Assembly: GCF_002017865.1 (NCBI RefSeq)
Contig: NZ_MTJN01000002.1
Location: 186,001 to 250,000, forward strand
DNA from: Rhodoferax fermentans
Lineage (GTDB): Bacteria > Pseudomonadota > Gammaproteobacteria > Burkholderiales > Burkholderiaceae_C
Direction: 5' to 3'
DNA length: 64,000 nucleotides
The notes beneath the pieces are model-generated. The model saw nothing but the letters and a program-made list of their open reading frames with translations. It made no database searches and had not been told where the DNA came from. The stretch's first letter is position 1. The number at the start of each line of letters is the position of its first letter. Shown piece by piece: positions 8,573 through 19,439 of the stretch. A program made the translations under genes and the position numbers.

Positions 8573-11500
8573 TTAACCCTTCAATTGCGCGTGCATCTCC
8601 TGCACCGAAATCACATCCAGCGAGTCCATACAACGCATGCCCTCCACCGCCGCCTCGGCCCCGGCAATCGTGGTGAAGGTGGTCACGCGGTTGAGCAGCG
8701 CGGAGGTGCGGATCTGGCGCGAGTCGGCAATCGCGTTGCGACGCTCTTCCACGGTGTTGATCACCAGCACAATTTCGTCGTTTTTGAGCATGTCCACAAT
8801 GTGTGGGCGGCCTTCGGTGACCTTGTTGACCACCGCACAGGGCACACCGGCGGCGTTGATCGATGCTGCCGTGCCTTTGGTGGCCACCACAGCAAAATTC
8901 ATAGCAGTGAGCGCCCGTGCCACCTCGATCGCCTGCGGTTTGTCACTGCCCTTGACCGAGATAAACACTTTGCCACTCGGTGAACCATCGGCCTTGAAAG
9001 GACGCGGCAGCTTGGAGCCTGCCCCCATCTGTGACTTGACAAAGGCTTCACCAAAGGTTTTGCCTACACCCATCACCTCACCGGTGGATTTCATCTCCGG
9101 GCCAAGAATCGTGTCCACACCCGGAAACTTGACAAACGGGAAGACCGCTTCCTTGACACAGAAATAGGGAGGATGCACCTCGGCGCCAATGCCTTGGGCA
9201 TCGAGCGTCTGGCCGACCATACAACGTGCAGCGACCTTGGCCAACTGGATGCCGGTGGCCTTGGAGACAAAGGGCACGGTGCGCGAGGCACGTGGGTTCA
9301 CTTCGAGCACAAAGATGATGTCCTGGCCATCCTTTTGCTGGATGGCAAACTGCACGTTCATCAGGCCCACCACATTCAGGCCTTCGGCCATGGCTGCGGT
9401 CTGGCGCTTGAGTTCATCGACAGTGGCTTGTTTGAGGTAATACGGTGGCAACGAGCAGGCCGAGTCACCACTGTGCACACCGGCTTGTTCGATGTGTTCC
9501 ATCACCCCACCGATGAAGACCCGGCCAACCGAGTCGCGTACCGCGTCCACATCACACTCGATCGCGTCGTTCAGGAAACGATCCAGCAACACCGGCGAGT
9601 CATGTGACACTTTGACCGCTTCGCGCATGTAACGCTCCAGGTCACGCTGCTCATGCACGATTTCCATCGCGCGGCCACCGAGCACGTAGCTTGGGCGCAC
9701 CACCAGCGGGTAACCCAGTTCGGACGCTTTTTCCAGGGCCTCTGCCTCGGTACGGGCGGTGGCGTTGGGCGGCTGGCGCAATTTGAGTTCGTTGAGTAAC
9801 TTCTGGAAACGTTCGCGGTCTTCGGCCGCGTCGATCATGTCGGGGCTGGTGCCGATGATCGGCACGCCATTGGCCTCCAAGTCCAGCGCCAGTTTCAAAG
9901 GCGTTTGACCACCATATTGCACGATCACGCCGTGCGGCTTTTCCTTGTCGACAATTTCGAGCACGTCTTCGAGGGTCAGTGGCTCGAAGTACAACCTGTC
10001 CGAGGTGTCGTAGTCGGTGGACACGGTTTCGGGGTTGCAGTTGACCATGATGGTCTCGTAGCCGTCTTCACGCATCGCCAATGCGGCATGCACGCAGCAG
10101 TAGTCAAACTCGATGCCTTGGCCAATGCGGTTCGGGCCACCACCCAGCACCATGATTTTCTTCTTGTTGGTGGGCTGCGCCTCACATTCAGAGCCTTCAG
10201 CCTCGTAAGTGGAGTACAGATACGCGGTGTTGGTGGCAAATTCGGCAGCACAGGTGTCGACCCGTTTGTAGACCGGGCGCACACCCAAGGCGTGGCGGCG
10301 GGCGCGCACAGCGGTGTCGGTGGTCTTGAACTGCTTGGCCAGGCGACGGTCCGAGAATCCCTTTTGTTTGAGGGCACGCAAGGTGGCCGCATCAATGCTG
10401 TCCAGCGCAGTACCCACGGCAGGTTGTGGCAGGCGCTCGATCTCCAGCTCCAGCTGGACAATCTGCTCGATCTGTACTAGGAACCACTTGTCAATCTTGG
10501 TGATGTCAAACACCTCGTCCACACTCCAGCCCGCAGCAAACGCGTCACCGACGTACCAGATGCGGTCCGGGCCGGGCTCGCCCAGCTCTTTTTCGAGCAA
10601 TTCGCGGTCTTGCGTCTTCTCGTTCATGCCATCCACACCGACTTCGAGGCCGCGCAGGGCTTTCTGGAACGATTCCTGGAAGGTGCGTCCCATGGCCATC
10701 ACCTCACCGACCGACTTCATCTGCGTCGTCAGGCGGCTGTCGGCGGCCGGGAATTTCTCAAAGGCAAAACGCGGGATCTTGGTGACCACGTAGTCGATCG
10801 ACGGCTCAAACGAGGCTGGCGTGGCGCCGCCAGTGATCTCGTTGCGCAACTCGTCGAGTGTGTAGCCCACCGCCAGCTTGGCCGCCACCTTGGCAATCGG
10901 GAAACCGGTGGCTTTGGAGGCCAATGCGGAGGAACGGCTCACGCGCGGGTTCATCTCGATGACGACCATGCGGCCGTCTTTTGGGTTGATCGAGAACTGC
11001 ACGTTGGAGCCGCCAGTGTCCACACCAATCTCGCGCAGCACCGCGAGCGACGCGTTACGCAGGATCTGGTATTCCTTGTCGGTCAGCGTCTGCGCCGGAG
11101 CCACGGTGATCGAGTCACCGGTGTGCACGCCCATCGGGTCCAAATTCTCGATCGAGCAGACGATGATGCAGTTGTCCGCCTTGTCGCGCACCACTTCCAT
11201 CTCGTACTCTTTCCAGCCGAGCAGGGATTCTTCAATCAGCAGTTCGTTGGTAGGCGAGGCTTCCAGGCCACGTTTGCAGATGACTTCAAATTCTTCGGGG
11301 TTGTAGGCAATGCCGCCGCCCGTGCCGCCGAGTGTGAAGCTGGGGCGAATCACCGTGGGGAAACCGACCGTTCGCTGCACATCCCAGGCCTCACTCATAC
11401 TGTGGGCGATGCCAGAGCGGGCCGAACCCAGACCAATCTTGGTCATCGCGTCCTTGAACTTCAGGCGGTCTTCGGCCTTGTCGATGGCTTCCGGTGTGGC

Positions 11501-11872
11501 ACCAATCAGCTCGACCGGTTTGCCAGTGGCGGCACCGGTGTATTTATCGAGCACGCCGTTGTGCCACAGATCCAGAGCGCAGTTCAGCGCGGTCTGGCCA
11601 CCCATGGTGGGCAGGATCGCGTCCGGTCGCTCTTTGGCGATGATTTTTTCGACCGTCTGCCAGGTGATCGGCTCGATGTAGGTCACGTCCGCCGTGGCCG
11701 GGTCGGTCATGATGGTGGCCGGGTTGCTGTTGATCAGGATGACCTTGTAGCCCTCTTCGCGCAGCGCCTTGCAGGCCTGCACGCCGGAGTAGTCAAACTC
11801 GCAGGCCTGGCCGATGATGATCGGACCCGCACCAATGATCAGGATGCTTTGGATGTCAGTACGTTTTGCCAT
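8573..11872 (-). CDS. carB: Carbamoyl-phosphate synthase large subunit
   Basis: 1099 residues. With CarA it makes carbamoyl phosphate from bicarbonate, glutamine-derived ammonia and two ATP, for pyrimidine and arginine synthesis. It shows the internal duplication of two ATP-grasp halves: [20 protein letters not shown] near residue 12 with [10 protein letters not shown], then [16 protein letters not shown] near residue 575 with [16 protein letters not shown]. The C-terminal MGS-like allosteric domain ([33 protein letters not shown]) covers roughly the last 140 residues. It lies downstream of carA but is separated from it by a LeuE-type exporter gene and a dispersed repeat. Confidence 0.98.
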   Translation of the reverse strand: MAKRTDIQSILIIGAGPIIIGQACEFDYSGVQACKALREEGYKVILINSNPATIMTDPATADVTYIEPITWQTVEKIIAKERPDAILPTMGGQTALNCALDLWHNGVLDKYTGAATGKPVELIGATPEAIDKAEDRLKFKDAMTKIGLGSARSGIAHSMSEAWDVQRTVGFPTVIRPSFTLGGTGGGIAYNPEEFEVICKRGLEASPTNELLIEESLLGWKEYEMEVVRDKADNCIIVCSIENLDPMGVHTGDSITVAPAQTLTDKEYQILRNASLAVLREIGVDTGGSNVQFSINPKDGRMVVIEMNPRVSRSSALASKATGFPIAKVAAKLAVGYTLDELRNEITGGATPASFEPSIDYVVTKIPRFAFEKFPAADSRLTTQMKSVGEVMAMGRTFQESFQKALRGLEVGVDGMNEKTQDRELLEKELGEPGPDRIWYVGDAFAAGWSVDEVFDITKIDKWFLVQIEQIVQLELEIERLPQPAVGTALDSIDAATLRALKQKGFSDRRLAKQFKTTDTAVRARRHALGVRPVYKRVDTCAAEFATNTAYLYSTYEAEGSECEAQPTNKKKIMVLGGGPNRIGQGIEFDYCCVHAALAMREDGYETIMVNCNPETVSTDYDTSDRLYFEPLTLEDVLEIVDKEKPHGVIVQYGGQTPLKLALDLEANGVPIIGTSPDMIDAAEDRERFQKLLNELKLRQPPNATARTEAEALEKASELGYPLVVRPSYVLGGRAMEIVHEQRDLERYMREAVKVSHDSPVLLDRFLNDAIECDVDAVRDSVGRVFIGGVMEHIEQAGVHSGDSACSLPPYYLKQATVDELKRQTAAMAEGLNVVGLMNVQFAIQQKDGQDIIFVLEVNPRASRTVPFVSKATGIQLAKVAARCMVGQTLDAQGIGAEVHPPYFCVKEAVFPFVKFPGVDTILGPEMKSTGEVMGVGKTFGEAFVKSQMGAGSKLPRPFKADGSPSGKVFISVKGSDKPQAIEVARALTAMNFAVVATKGTAASINAAGVPCAVVNKVTEGRPHIVDMLKNDEIVLVINTVEERRNAIADSRQIRTSALLNRVTTFTTIAGAEAAVEGMRCMDSLDVISVQEMHAQLKG

Positions 11873-11887
11873 AATTTTCTATTCAAA

Positions 11888-11938
11888 CTGCCTCTAGCCC
11901 AATGGTTAAAAGGGTTGACAGCTCCTATTTTTATATCA
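11888..11938. repeat. Dispersed repeat copy between leuE and carB
   Basis: Read on the minus strand, AATAGGAGCTGTCAACCC is followed by AACCATTGGGCTAGAGGC. It fills most of the 68-bp gap between the exporter stop and the carB start. Confidence 0.65.
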
Positions 11939-11940
11939 AT

Positions 11941-12621
11941 TTAATTGAGACTGGCGGTCGCCAGCTTGCTACCAAACCAGACAAACAAAGCCCCCACCAG
12001 ACTCGACAGGCCAGACGACAGGCGCTTGCGCTGCCGAAAAGTCTGTGCCAGGCGGGCACCGGCAAAAATCAGCGCCGTCAGGTAAGCGGCGCTGAAACTC
12101 ATCAGGATGGCGCTCAAAATCAGGAACGGCACCTCAGGCTGGGCGTACGTGGGGTCAATGAACTGCACAAAAAATGAGAGCAAAAACAAAATCGCCTTCG
12201 GGTTGAGCAGGCTGATGACCAGCGCCCGACGAAACGGCTGCTGCAGATGGGCTGCGGTGGCCGCCGTGGCAGGCGCAGAGGCTGAGACCGTGGCCTGCAC
12301 CACGTCCTTGTTTGCCCGCAACCCTTTGAGCGCACCCCACATCAGGTTCAGCCCGACCCAGAACAGGTAGGCCGCACCAGCGTACTTGACCACCAAGAAC
12401 AGCGCCGGGTGGGTGCGCAGTAAACTGGCCGCACCCAGTGCGGTACAGATCAATAACACCGTGTCACCGACAAACACACCCAAGGCCCCCTGGTAACCGG
12501 CACGCACGCCGCGCGCGGTGGCCACCGACAACACATACAGCGAGTTAGGCCCAGGCAGCAGGATGATGCCAAACGCCCCCACCACGTAGGTCCACAGGTC
12601 GGTGACGCCGTAGAAACTCAC
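11941..12621 (-). CDS. leuE: LysE-family amino acid exporter, LeuE-like
   Basis: 226 residues, about six hydrophobic segments. It resembles the E. coli leucine exporter LeuE: an opening YGVxxxWTYxVGA pattern, the LysE-family [11 protein letters not shown] near residue 22, [10 protein letters not shown], and [19 protein letters not shown] in the second half. Substrate is inferred, probably leucine or other neutral amino acids. The start is GTG at 12621, overlapping the carA TGA as GTGA, so translation is probably coupled to carA. Its position between carA and carB is unusual and worth noting. Confidence 0.88.
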   Translation of the reverse strand: MSFYGVTDLWTYVVGAFGIILLPGPNSLYVLSVATARGVRAGYQGALGVFVGDTVLLICTALGAASLLRTHPALFLVVKYAGAAYLFWVGLNLMWGALKGLRANKDVVQATVSASAPATAATAAHLQQPFRRALVISLLNPKAILFLLSFFVQFIDPTYAQPEVPFLILSAILMSFSAAYLTALIFAGARLAQTFRQRKRLSSGLSSLVGALFVWFGSKLATASLN

Positions 12622-13805
12622 GCCTGCGCCTCCATTGACGCGATGAAGCGGTCAAACAGGTAACCAATGTCATGCGGGCCGGGTGAGGCCTCCGGGTGAC
12701 CCTGGAAACAGAACGCCGGTTTGTCGGTGCGCGCCAGGCCTTGCAAAGTGCCGTCGAACAGACTCACATGGGTGGCACGCAGGTTGGCCGGCAGCGTTTT
12801 CTCATCCACAGCAAAACCGTGGTTCTGGCTGGTGATCGAGACACGGCCGCTGTCCAGATCCTTCACCGGATGGTTGGCACCGTGGTGGCCAAACTTCATC
12901 TTGAAGGTTTTGGCACCACTGGCCAGCGCCATGATCTGGTGGCCCAGGCAGATGCCGAAAGTGGGGATACCAGATTCGATCAGCTCGGCGGCAGCGGTGA
13001 TCGCGTAGTCACAGGGTTCCGGGTCACCCGGGCCGTTGCTCAGGAAGATGCCATCAGGCTGGTGTTTGAGCACATCCGCCGCAGAGGTCTGCGCGGGCAC
13101 CACGGTGACTTTGCAGCCGCGCTGGGCCAGCATACGCAGGATGTTTTTCTTGACACCAAAGTCATAAGCCACCACATGGAAACGCGGCTCGGTCAACGTG
13201 CCATAACCCGGGGTGTTGCCCAGGGCCGGGTTGAACAGCTGCCACTCGGTTTCATTCCAATCGTAAGAAGTGGTGCTCGACACCACTTTGGCCAAGTCGG
13301 CTCCGGCCATGCTGGGTGCAGATTTGGCCAGTGCCACGGCTTTCTCAATCACGGCCGGGGTGACCGTTTCACCGGCAGCCAGCGCGAGGATGCAGCCGTT
13401 TTGCGCGCCCTGGGTGCGCAGTTGACGCGTGAGCTGGCGGGTGTCGATGTTGGCAATGGCGACCGTGCCTTCAGCCACCAGATATTCACTGAGTGTCTGG
13501 GTGGAACGGAAGTTGGACGCCAGCAGCGGCAGGTCCTTGATGATCAGGCCCGCTGCGTGGACCTTGTTGGCCTCCACGTCCTGCCGGTTGACACCATAGT
13601 TGCCGATGTGGGGGTAGGTCAGCGTGACGATTTGCTGGCAGTAGCTCGGGTCAGTCAGGATTTCCTGGTAACCGGTCATGGAGGTGTTGAACACCACCTC
13701 GCCTACGGTGGCGCCAGTGGCACCAATGGCATGACCGACATAGACCGTGCCGTCTGCGAGCGCCAGGATGGCGGGTGGGGTATTTCCCTTGAGAGACAAA
13801 AGCAC
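12618..13805 (-). CDS. carA: Carbamoyl-phosphate synthase small subunit
   Basis: 395 residues. This is the glutaminase subunit that supplies ammonia to CarB. The N-terminal half has the CPSase small-chain domain ([32 protein letters not shown]). The C-terminal class I glutamine amidotransferase domain has GPGDP, the nucleophile Cys in [10 protein letters not shown] and the catalytic His-Glu in [14 protein letters not shown] chose GTG at 13805 because GGAG lies 6 nt upstream and the product then starts MLLSLKG as in relatives; the ATGs at 13844 and 13838 give atypical extensions. It heads the carA-leuE-carB operon. Confidence 0.97.
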   Translation of the reverse strand: MLLSLKGNTPPAILALADGTVYVGHAIGATGATVGEVVFNTSMTGYQEILTDPSYCQQIVTLTYPHIGNYGVNRQDVEANKVHAAGLIIKDLPLLASNFRSTQTLSEYLVAEGTVAIANIDTRQLTRQLRTQGAQNGCILALAAGETVTPAVIEKAVALAKSAPSMAGADLAKVVSSTTSYDWNETEWQLFNPALGNTPGYGTLTEPRFHVVAYDFGVKKNILRMLAQRGCKVTVVPAQTSAADVLKHQPDGIFLSNGPGDPEPCDYAITAAAELIESGIPTFGICLGHQIMALASGAKTFKMKFGHHGANHPVKDLDSGRVSITSQNHGFAVDEKTLPANLRATHVSLFDGTLQGLARTDKPAFCFQGHPEASPGPHDIGYLFDRFIASMEAQA

Positions 13806-13980
13806 TGGGTTCTCCGAAAGTGTTGCGGGTACGCCCATACACACTCAAGAGTGACCTCCTGGCTTGCTTTTGGTAGGGTTGGGGCTTGTGTGTCTGGGAA
13901 CGTACTTGGGTGCGAAAAAGCCCCCAAGTATAGCCGAGAGCGCCTGTCACCCCCCTGCAGGACAGGGGCTTTATCAGGGT

Positions 13981-14775
13981 TTACCCGAGCTGCGCGGTGG
14001 CGCTGGCGTGCAGGCAAATCGCGGCTGCTGTGGCCACATTCAGCGACTCTTCACCACCGGGCTGGGCAATGCGCACATGCTGGTTGGCACGTGCTTCGAG
14101 TTCCGCGCAGATGCCCTGTCCTTCATGTCCCATCGCCCAGACACAGGGCATGGGCAACGCGCGTTGTTGCAGCAACTGGTGCAAAAAATCACCGCGGTGA
14201 GAACTGGTCACCAGCAGCGGCAGATTGAGCTGATCAAGCGCCGTCAGTTCGGCACTTTCCAACAGGTGCAGACCCCAATGGGCGCCCATGCCAGCACGCA
14301 AAACCTTGGGACTCCATAGCGCGGCCGTACCTTTGAGCGCGATGATCTGCTTGAAACCAAAGGCCGAGGCACTGCGCAGAATCGCGCCCACGTTGCCCGC
14401 ATCCTGCACCCGGTCCAGAACCACCGAGGCCACTTGGGTCTGAACCAACGCAGCGGTCGGCAGATCAAACACAAAGCCCATGCGTGCGGGCGACTCCAGC
14501 GCGCTCAGGCTGTCATACAAGGCATCTGGGATAACTATGTTTTTTGCAGCAGCCTGCCCATATTTATCAAGGGCTAAGGGCCAAAAAGACTCTGAAAAGA
14601 TGCCGATTTGCGGACGCACACCCCGCAGCAGCGCGGCACGCACCAGGTGGTCCCCTTCGGCCCAGAAACGACCGAACTTGCGGTAATCGGTGCTGCCGTG
14701 CGCCAGGCGCTTGACTTCCTTGAGCAAAGGGTTGTCGCGTGAGCTCATCAGCAAAGGGGGATTCGAAGAAGTCAT
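13981..14775 (-). CDS. TrmH/SpoU-family RNA 2'-O-methyltransferase
   Basis: 264 residues with the three SPOUT motifs: NVGAILRSASAFGF (motif 1), CVWAMGHEGQGI (motif 2) and EESLNVATAAAICLH (motif 3). These place it among SAM-dependent ribose methylases acting on tRNA or 23S rRNA. The exact target cannot be named. An N-terminal L30e-like substrate domain covers about residues 1-100. ATG at 14775 overlaps the rnhB TGA as TGATG. Residues around 71-85 (FWPLALDKYGQAAAKN) are encoded by a dispersed repeat copy at 14531-14586. Confidence 0.88.
   Translation of the reverse strand: MTSSNPPLLMSSRDNPLLKEVKRLAHGSTDYRKFGRFWAEGDHLVRAALLRGVRPQIGIFSESFWPLALDKYGQAAAKNIVIPDALYDSLSALESPARMGFVFDLPTAALVQTQVASVVLDRVQDAGNVGAILRSASAFGFKQIIALKGTAALWSPKVLRAGMGAHWGLHLLESAELTALDQLNLPLLVTSSHRGDFLHQLLQQRALPMPCVWAMGHEGQGICAELEARANQHVRIAQPGGEESLNVATAAAICLHASATAQLG
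14531..14586. repeat. Dispersed repeat copy inside TrmH-type gene
   Basis: Contains TTTTTTGCAGCAGCCTGCCC and ATATTTATCAAGGGCTAAGG, matching the AGC..GCCC-TTAT-AAGGGCTA layout of the intergenic copies. It is in frame and translated as part of the methyltransferase N-terminal domain. Confidence 0.6.
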
Positions 14776-15452
14776 CACAACAAAGCATCCGTGGCCAAGG
14801 GTTCAAGCGGATCAAGATGGCGGCGGTGGGCCACCCGCACGTCGAGACGCCCTGCCCCAGCGTCCAACACCTCACGCACCGGAGCAAAACTCTTGCGGTG
14901 TAAGGGGCAGGCACCGTGGGTTTGCAAGGCTGCCAGGTGCTGCGCCGTGCCATAGCCTTTGTGTTGGGCAAAACCGTAAGCCGGGTAACGAATCTCTACC
15001 TCGTCACACCAGCGGTCACGTGTCACCTTGGCCAGAATCGAGGCCGCCGAAATCGCGGCAATCAGCGCGTCACCCTTGACGATGGCTTCACAACGCATCG
15101 GCAGCACCGGCAGGCGGTTGCCATCGACCAACACCAGTTTGGGTGGCAGACGCAAGCCCAGCACCGCGCGGCGCATGGCCAGCAGCGTGGCCTGCAGGAT
15201 GTTGAGCTGGTCGATCTCTTCCACTGTGGCCTGGGCCACGGCAAAACACAGGGCCTTGGCACGAATCTCATCAAACAGCTGGTCTCGTTTGAGTGCGGTG
15301 AGTTGTTTGGAGTCGGCCAGCCCGGTGATTGGATGTTGATCGTCCAAAATCACGGCGGCGGCCATCACTGGCCCAGCCAGAGGACCACGACCCGCCTCGT
15401 CCACCCCGGCGACCAGCCCCTGCGCTTCCCACTGCAGAGCAACTTGTTGCAT
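14775..15452 (-). CDS. rnhB: Ribonuclease HII
   Basis: 225 residues from ATG at 15452. It removes ribonucleotides and RNA primers from DNA hybrids. The signature [14 protein letters not shown] near residue 15 supplies the first Asp-Glu pair. [13 protein letters not shown], the central LVDGN and SILAKVTRD follow, with [12 protein letters not shown] near the end. AGGA lies 4 nt before this ATG. An alternative ATG at 15506 would add 18 basic residues and overlap lpxB by 23 bp. It is followed by the TrmH-type gene with a TGATG overlap. Confidence 0.96.
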   Translation of the reverse strand: MQQVALQWEAQGLVAGVDEAGRGPLAGPVMAAAVILDDQHPITGLADSKQLTALKRDQLFDEIRAKALCFAVAQATVEEIDQLNILQATLLAMRRAVLGLRLPPKLVLVDGNRLPVLPMRCEAIVKGDALIAAISAASILAKVTRDRWCDEVEIRYPAYGFAQHKGYGTAQHLAALQTHGACPLHRKSFAPVREVLDAGAGRLDVRVAHRRHLDPLEPLATDALL

Positions 15453-15483
15453 GCTGTCCTGCGCAGCGCGACGCGGTCTGGGT

Positions 15484-16626
15484 TTAGAGGATGCTGGCGA
15501 TGGCATGGGCGGCAAGCGTGGGTGTGTCGCGCTGCAACTCGGCATGCAGCGCGCTAAAGCGGTTTTCAAGGCGCTGGATTGTCTCAGGCGCATGGGCTAC
15601 GGCGTCCAGCCAGGTCAAAACTTCTTTGGCCAAGGCCTGCGGTGTGGTGTCGTCCTGCAGCAACTCAGGCACCACAAACTCGCGACACAGGATGTTGGGC
15701 AGTCCGACCCAAGGCTGCAACTTCTTGCGCCGCATGATCTGCCAGGACAGCGCCCCCATGCGATAAGCAATCACCATCGGGCGCTTGAACAAGGCCGCTT
15801 CCAGCGTGGCGGTGCCGCTGGCGATCAAGGTGACATCACAGGCGGCCAACACCGCGTGAGACTGCCCTCGCACCACTTTCAAGGCCTGGCCCAACCCACT
15901 GGCCGCTGCGGCGGCTTCGATGCGTTGTTGCAAGGCGGGTATCGCAGGCACTACAAATTGTGTAGCTGGTTGCGCTTTTTTAATAAGGACTGCAGCCTGA
16001 AAGAACACATCCACCAGATGGCGCACTTCGGACTCACGGCTGCCCGGCAGAATCGCCACCACCCTGCCCTCAGCTGCCAGCCCGAGCTTGGCGCGGGCTT
16101 GCGCACGATCTGGCTGCATCGGAATCACCTGGGCCAGCGGATGGCCGACATAGGTGGCGGCGATACCGTGGCTGGCCAGCAATTCAGGCTCGAACGGGAA
16201 AATGCACAAGACGTGGTCAACGCTGCGTTTGATCTTTTCCAGCCGCTCAGGCCGCCAGGCCCAAACTGAGGGGCAGACAAAATGCACCGTCTTGATGCCT
16301 TGTGCGCGCAGGTCAGCCTCCAGGTCCAGATTGAAATCGGGGGCGTCGACACCGATGAACACATCCGGCGGCTGGGCCAGCAGACGCTGTTTGAGCTGTT
16401 TGCGGATGCCAACGATCTCGCGGTACCGGCGCAACACCTCCCAGCCAAAACCGTGCACCGACAGTTTGTCGTGTGGCCACCAGGCCTCAAACCCACGCTG
16501 CGCCATCTGCGGGCCACCAATACCCATGCTGTGTAAATCGGGCCAACGCGCGCGCAGGCCGTCCAGCAACAAACCCGCCAGCAGGTCGCCAGAGGTTTCA
16601 CCCGCCACCAGCGCCGCGTTGTTCAT
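15484..16626 (-). CDS. lpxB: Lipid-A-disaccharide synthase
   Basis: 380 residues. It joins UDP-2,3-diacylglucosamine and 2,3-diacylglucosamine-1-phosphate to form the lipid A disaccharide at the inner membrane. Family features are [13 protein letters not shown] at the N-terminus, [30 protein letters not shown] and the GT-B C-terminal [12 protein letters not shown] and [13 protein letters not shown] at 16626 ([10 protein letters not shown]) is 16 bp past the lpxA stop; an ATG at 16653 overlaps lpxA. Residues [15 protein letters not shown] are encoded by a repeat copy at 15950-15999. Confidence 0.96.
   Translation of the reverse strand: MNNAALVAGETSGDLLAGLLLDGLRARWPDLHSMGIGGPQMAQRGFEAWWPHDKLSVHGFGWEVLRRYREIVGIRKQLKQRLLAQPPDVFIGVDAPDFNLDLEADLRAQGIKTVHFVCPSVWAWRPERLEKIKRSVDHVLCIFPFEPELLASHGIAATYVGHPLAQVIPMQPDRAQARAKLGLAAEGRVVAILPGSRESEVRHLVDVFFQAAVLIKKAQPATQFVVPAIPALQQRIEAAAAASGLGQALKVVRGQSHAVLAACDVTLIASGTATLEAALFKRPMVIAYRMGALSWQIMRRKKLQPWVGLPNILCREFVVPELLQDDTTPQALAKEVLTWLDAVAHAPETIQRLENRFSALHAELQRDTPTLAAHAIASIL
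15950..15999. repeat. Dispersed repeat copy inside lpxB
   Basis: TTGTGTAGCTGGTTGCGCTT followed by TTTAATAAGGACTGCAGCC. It shares the TAGCtg, GCGCTTTTTTAATAAGG and GCAGCC blocks with other copies. The GGGCTAG core is diverged here (AGGACTGCAG), as expected under coding constraint. Confidence 0.45.
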
Positions 16627-16642
16627 GAACGGAGCTGCCTGG

Positions 16643-17437
16643 CTAGCGCACAATGCCGCGCTGGGGTGACGATTGCTTCAAAAATGACAGCATCATCTCC
16701 ACGTCTGACAAGGCCTCAGGGTGGTTTTCACTTAAACCGGTGATACGCTCCATGGCCACCTGCAAGGTCAGGTCGTCACGGTACAGCGCCTTGTGCATGG
16801 CTTTGACGGCCGAGATGCGATCCGGCGAGAAACCACGGCGGCGCAGACCTTCAAAGTTCATCGAACGCGCCGCAGCGGGTTGGCCCTGGCACATCACAAA
16901 CGGTGGTAGGTCAGCAAACAGCAGAGTGCACATCGCGGTCATGCTGTGGGCACCGATGCGCACAAACTGGTGCACCACGGTGAAACCACCAAAAATAGCC
17001 CAGTCACCGACATGCACATGGCCAGCCAACTGGGTGTTGTTGGCAAAAATCGTGTTGTTGCCCACCTGACAGTCGTGGGCCAGGTGCACATAAGCCATCA
17101 GCCAGTTGTCGTCGCCGACGCGGGTCACACCCAGATCACCGGGCGAGCCGATGTTGAAAGTGCAAAACTCGCGGATGGTATTGCGGTCACCAATGACCAG
17201 CTCACAGGGCTCACCCGCGTACTTCTTGTCCTGCGGAATTGCGCCAAGCGAGGCGAACTGGAAGATGCGGTTGTCGCGCCCGATGGTGGTGTGGCCTTCG
17301 ATCACCACATGCGGGCCCACCGTGGTGCCCGCAGCGATCTTGACATGGGGTCCGATGACGCTGTAAGGCCCGACACTGACCGAGCTGTCAAGCTCGGCCG
17401 CCGAGTCCACAATGGCGGTGGCGTGGATGGTGGTCAT
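16643..17437 (-). CDS. lpxA: UDP-N-acetylglucosamine acyltransferase
   Basis: 264 residues. It performs the first step of lipid A synthesis, adding a 3-hydroxyacyl chain from ACP to UDP-GlcNAc. The left-handed beta-helix hexapeptide repeats run through about residues 1-190 ([20 protein letters not shown] and on). The catalytic His lies in [20 protein letters not shown] near residue 125. The C-terminal helical domain is typical ([19 protein letters not shown]). It lies between fabZ (10-bp gap) and lpxB in the conserved lpxD-fabZ-lpxA-lpxB order. Confidence 0.97.
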   Translation of the reverse strand: MTTIHATAIVDSAAELDSSVSVGPYSVIGPHVKIAAGTTVGPHVVIEGHTTIGRDNRIFQFASLGAIPQDKKYAGEPCELVIGDRNTIREFCTFNIGSPGDLGVTRVGDDNWLMAYVHLAHDCQVGNNTIFANNTQLAGHVHVGDWAIFGGFTVVHQFVRIGAHSMTAMCTLLFADLPPFVMCQGQPAAARSMNFEGLRRRGFSPDRISAVKAMHKALYRDDLTLQVAMERITGLSENHPEALSDVEMMLSFLKQSSPQRGIVR

Positions 17438-17447
17438 GGTGTTGTCT

Positions 17448-17885
17448 TCAGCTCACTTTGCGCATGGCGCAGGTCAACTCGGCTTCAACCGCCAGGTTGC
17501 CATCCACTTCCGCGCGGGCTTTGAATTTGAAAATACCGGCTTTCATGCGCAGCAGTTCCACCGACAGGATCAGCTGGTCACCCGGCTCCACCGGCTGTTT
17601 AAAACGTGCGCCGTCGATGCCGGCGAAGTAGTAGACCATGTCGTCGGTGGGCGAGGTGTCCAGCGCATCAAAGGCCAGCAAAGCGGCGGCCTGCGCCAGA
17701 GCTTCAAGCATCAGCACACCTGGCATCACCGGACGGTGTGGGAAATGGCCTTCAAAAAAGGGTTCGTTGATGGTGACATTTTTCAGGGCCTTGATGGTTT
17801 TGCCCTTGTCGATCTCGAGCACGCGGTCCACCAGCAAAAACGGGTATCGGTGGGGCAACTGCTTGAGAATTTGATGGATATCCAT
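17448..17885 (-). CDS. fabZ: 3-hydroxyacyl-ACP dehydratase FabZ
   Basis: 145 residues with the hot-dog fold pattern. It dehydrates 3-hydroxyacyl-ACP in fatty acid elongation and so competes with LpxA and LpxD for the same substrates. Motifs are [13 protein letters not shown] near residue 10 and the active-site segment [20 protein letters not shown], with catalytic His and Glu. ATG at 17885 ([11 protein letters not shown]) matches the family start; the open frame continues upstream without similarity. Packed between lpxD and lpxA. Confidence 0.97.
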   Translation of the reverse strand: MDIHQILKQLPHRYPFLLVDRVLEIDKGKTIKALKNVTINEPFFEGHFPHRPVMPGVLMLEALAQAAALLAFDALDTSPTDDMVYYFAGIDGARFKQPVEPGDQLILSVELLRMKAGIFKFKARAEVDGNLAVEAELTCAMRKVS

Positions 17886-17899
17886 GAATCTGACCTTGT

Positions 17900-18901
17900 T
17901 TACAAATTGGAAGAAGGGTTGGGAGCCAGCACCTTGACCTGGGCTTCCAGCGCACGGATGCGCTCGCGCAGGCTGGCCAGCTGTTTGACTGACGCGGCGT
18001 TTTTTTCCCACGCGGCGTTGTCGTCAATCGGGAACATGCCAGTGTAATGACCCGGCTTGTGAATCGAGCGGGTCGCCACCGACGCCGCCGAGATATGGAC
18101 CCCATCAGCCAGTGTCAGATGGCCGAGCACCACCGCGCCACCACCCACGGTGCAATGCGCACCAATGTGGGCACTGCCCGCCACACCGGCACAACCCGCC
18201 ATGGCGGTGTGCTGGCCAACAACCACGTTGTGGCCAATCTGGACCAGGTTGTCAAGCTTGACGCCGTCTTCAATCACCGTATCCGCCAGCGCTCCGCGGT
18301 CAATGCAGGTGTTGGCACCGATTTCAACATCGTTGCCAATACGCACGTTGCCGAGTTGTTCAATCTTGACCCAGGTACCGTTGTCAGGTGCAAAACCAAA
18401 ACCATCGGCACCAATCACTACACCAGGGTGCAGCAGGCAGCGTTCACCAATGTGACAGTTCTCGCTGATGGTCACTCGAGACTTCAAGACGGTATCTGCA
18501 CCAATACTGGCCCCGGCTTCCACCACACACAAGGCACCAATCTGTGCACTGGGGTGAATGATGGCCTCTGGGTCGATCACCGCAGACGGGTGGATCAAAG
18601 GTGCTTCCCGCCGCGGCAGGCTGGCCTTCCAGAGCTGAGTGGCACGGGCGAAATACAGATACGGGTTGTCTGTGACGATGCAGTCACCCCGTGCCTGCGC
18701 CTGGGCCTGCATCTGCGGACCCACAATGACACACCCCGCCTTGGAGACAGCGAGTTGTTGCTGGTATTTGGGATGACTGAGAAAACTCAACTGCGCTGGC
18801 TGCGCAGTTTCCAGCGGCGCCAGGCCTTCGATCAAGCGATCAACATCTCCGAACAGCAGACCACCCAGTGCCTCAACGAGGGTTCCCGCACGCAAAGCCA
18901 C
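17900..18901 (-). CDS. lpxD: UDP-3-O-acylglucosamine N-acyltransferase
   Basis: 333 residues. It performs the third step of lipid A synthesis. An N-terminal uridine-binding domain (about 1-100) is followed by hexapeptide repeats from [20 protein letters not shown] to about residue 290, with [12 protein letters not shown] and the catalytic His region [22 protein letters not shown]-terminal helix follows ([19 protein letters not shown]). The start is GTG at 18901; it gives the usual N-terminal length and lies 22 bp after the skp stop. Confidence 0.97.
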   Translation of the reverse strand: MALRAGTLVEALGGLLFGDVDRLIEGLAPLETAQPAQLSFLSHPKYQQQLAVSKAGCVIVGPQMQAQAQARGDCIVTDNPYLYFARATQLWKASLPRREAPLIHPSAVIDPEAIIHPSAQIGALCVVEAGASIGADTVLKSRVTISENCHIGERCLLHPGVVIGADGFGFAPDNGTWVKIEQLGNVRIGNDVEIGANTCIDRGALADTVIEDGVKLDNLVQIGHNVVVGQHTAMAGCAGVAGSAHIGAHCTVGGGAVVLGHLTLADGVHISAASVATRSIHKPGHYTGMFPIDDNAAWEKNAASVKQLASLRERIRALEAQVKVLAPNPSSNL

Positions 18902-18923
18902 CTGCGGCCAACCTTTCGCTCGG

Positions 18924-19439
18924 TTACTTGGCAGGCGTGACGGCGTTGAGCGCCTTGATGACCTTGTCGGTCATGTCGATCTTGGGGTTCACGTAGACCG
19001 CGTCCTGGAAAATGATGTCGTATTTTTCAGCGGCAGCGATGTCCTTGATGGCCTTGTTGGCGCGTGCAATCACCTGCTGCAGCTCCTCGTTTTTGCGGGC
19101 GTTCAGGTCTTCCTGGAACTCACGGCGTTTCCGCTGGAAGTCCCGGTCTTGCTCAAGCAGCTGTTTCTGGCGGGTGACCCGCTGCGCCTCTGGCAAAGTC
19201 GGTGCCTCACGCTCAAACTTGTCGGCAGAACTCTTGATGCTGGCACCCAGATCGGTCAACTCTTTTTCACGCTTGGAAAATTCCTGCTCCAACTTGGTCT
19301 GGGCCGCTTTGGCTGTGGCTGCCTCCTTGAGCACCCGGTCGGTGCTGACAAAACCAATCTTGACTTCCTCAGCCTGCACCGAAGCCAAACACAAACCACC
19401 TACCAGCACCAAGGCCAGCTGACGTACATATTGATTCAT
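18924..19439 (-). CDS. skp: Periplasmic chaperone Skp/OmpH
   Basis: 171 residues. A signal peptide is visible ([23 protein letters not shown], cleavage after about residue 23). The mature protein begins [16 protein letters not shown] and then forms long charged helices (about 45-140) that make the tentacles of the trimeric chaperone. Skp shields unfolded outer-membrane proteins en route to BamA. The start codon overlaps the bamA stop codon as TAATG, so the pair is translationally coupled. Confidence 0.95.
   Translation of the reverse strand: MNQYVRQLALVLVGGLCLASVQAEEVKIGFVSTDRVLKEAATAKAAQTKLEQEFSKREKELTDLGASIKSSADKFEREAPTLPEAQRVTRQKQLLEQDRDFQRKRREFQEDLNARKNEELQQVIARANKAIKDIAAAEKYDIIFQDAVYVNPKIDMTDKVIKALNAVTPAK

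Noticed and set aside
10610..11944. 444-codon plus-strand ORF
   Set aside because: Shadow of carB; no ribosome site and no recognisable domain.
13927..13932. TATACT on the minus strand upstream of carA
   Set aside because: No -35 hexamer at any usual spacing; kept out of the feature list as a promoter.
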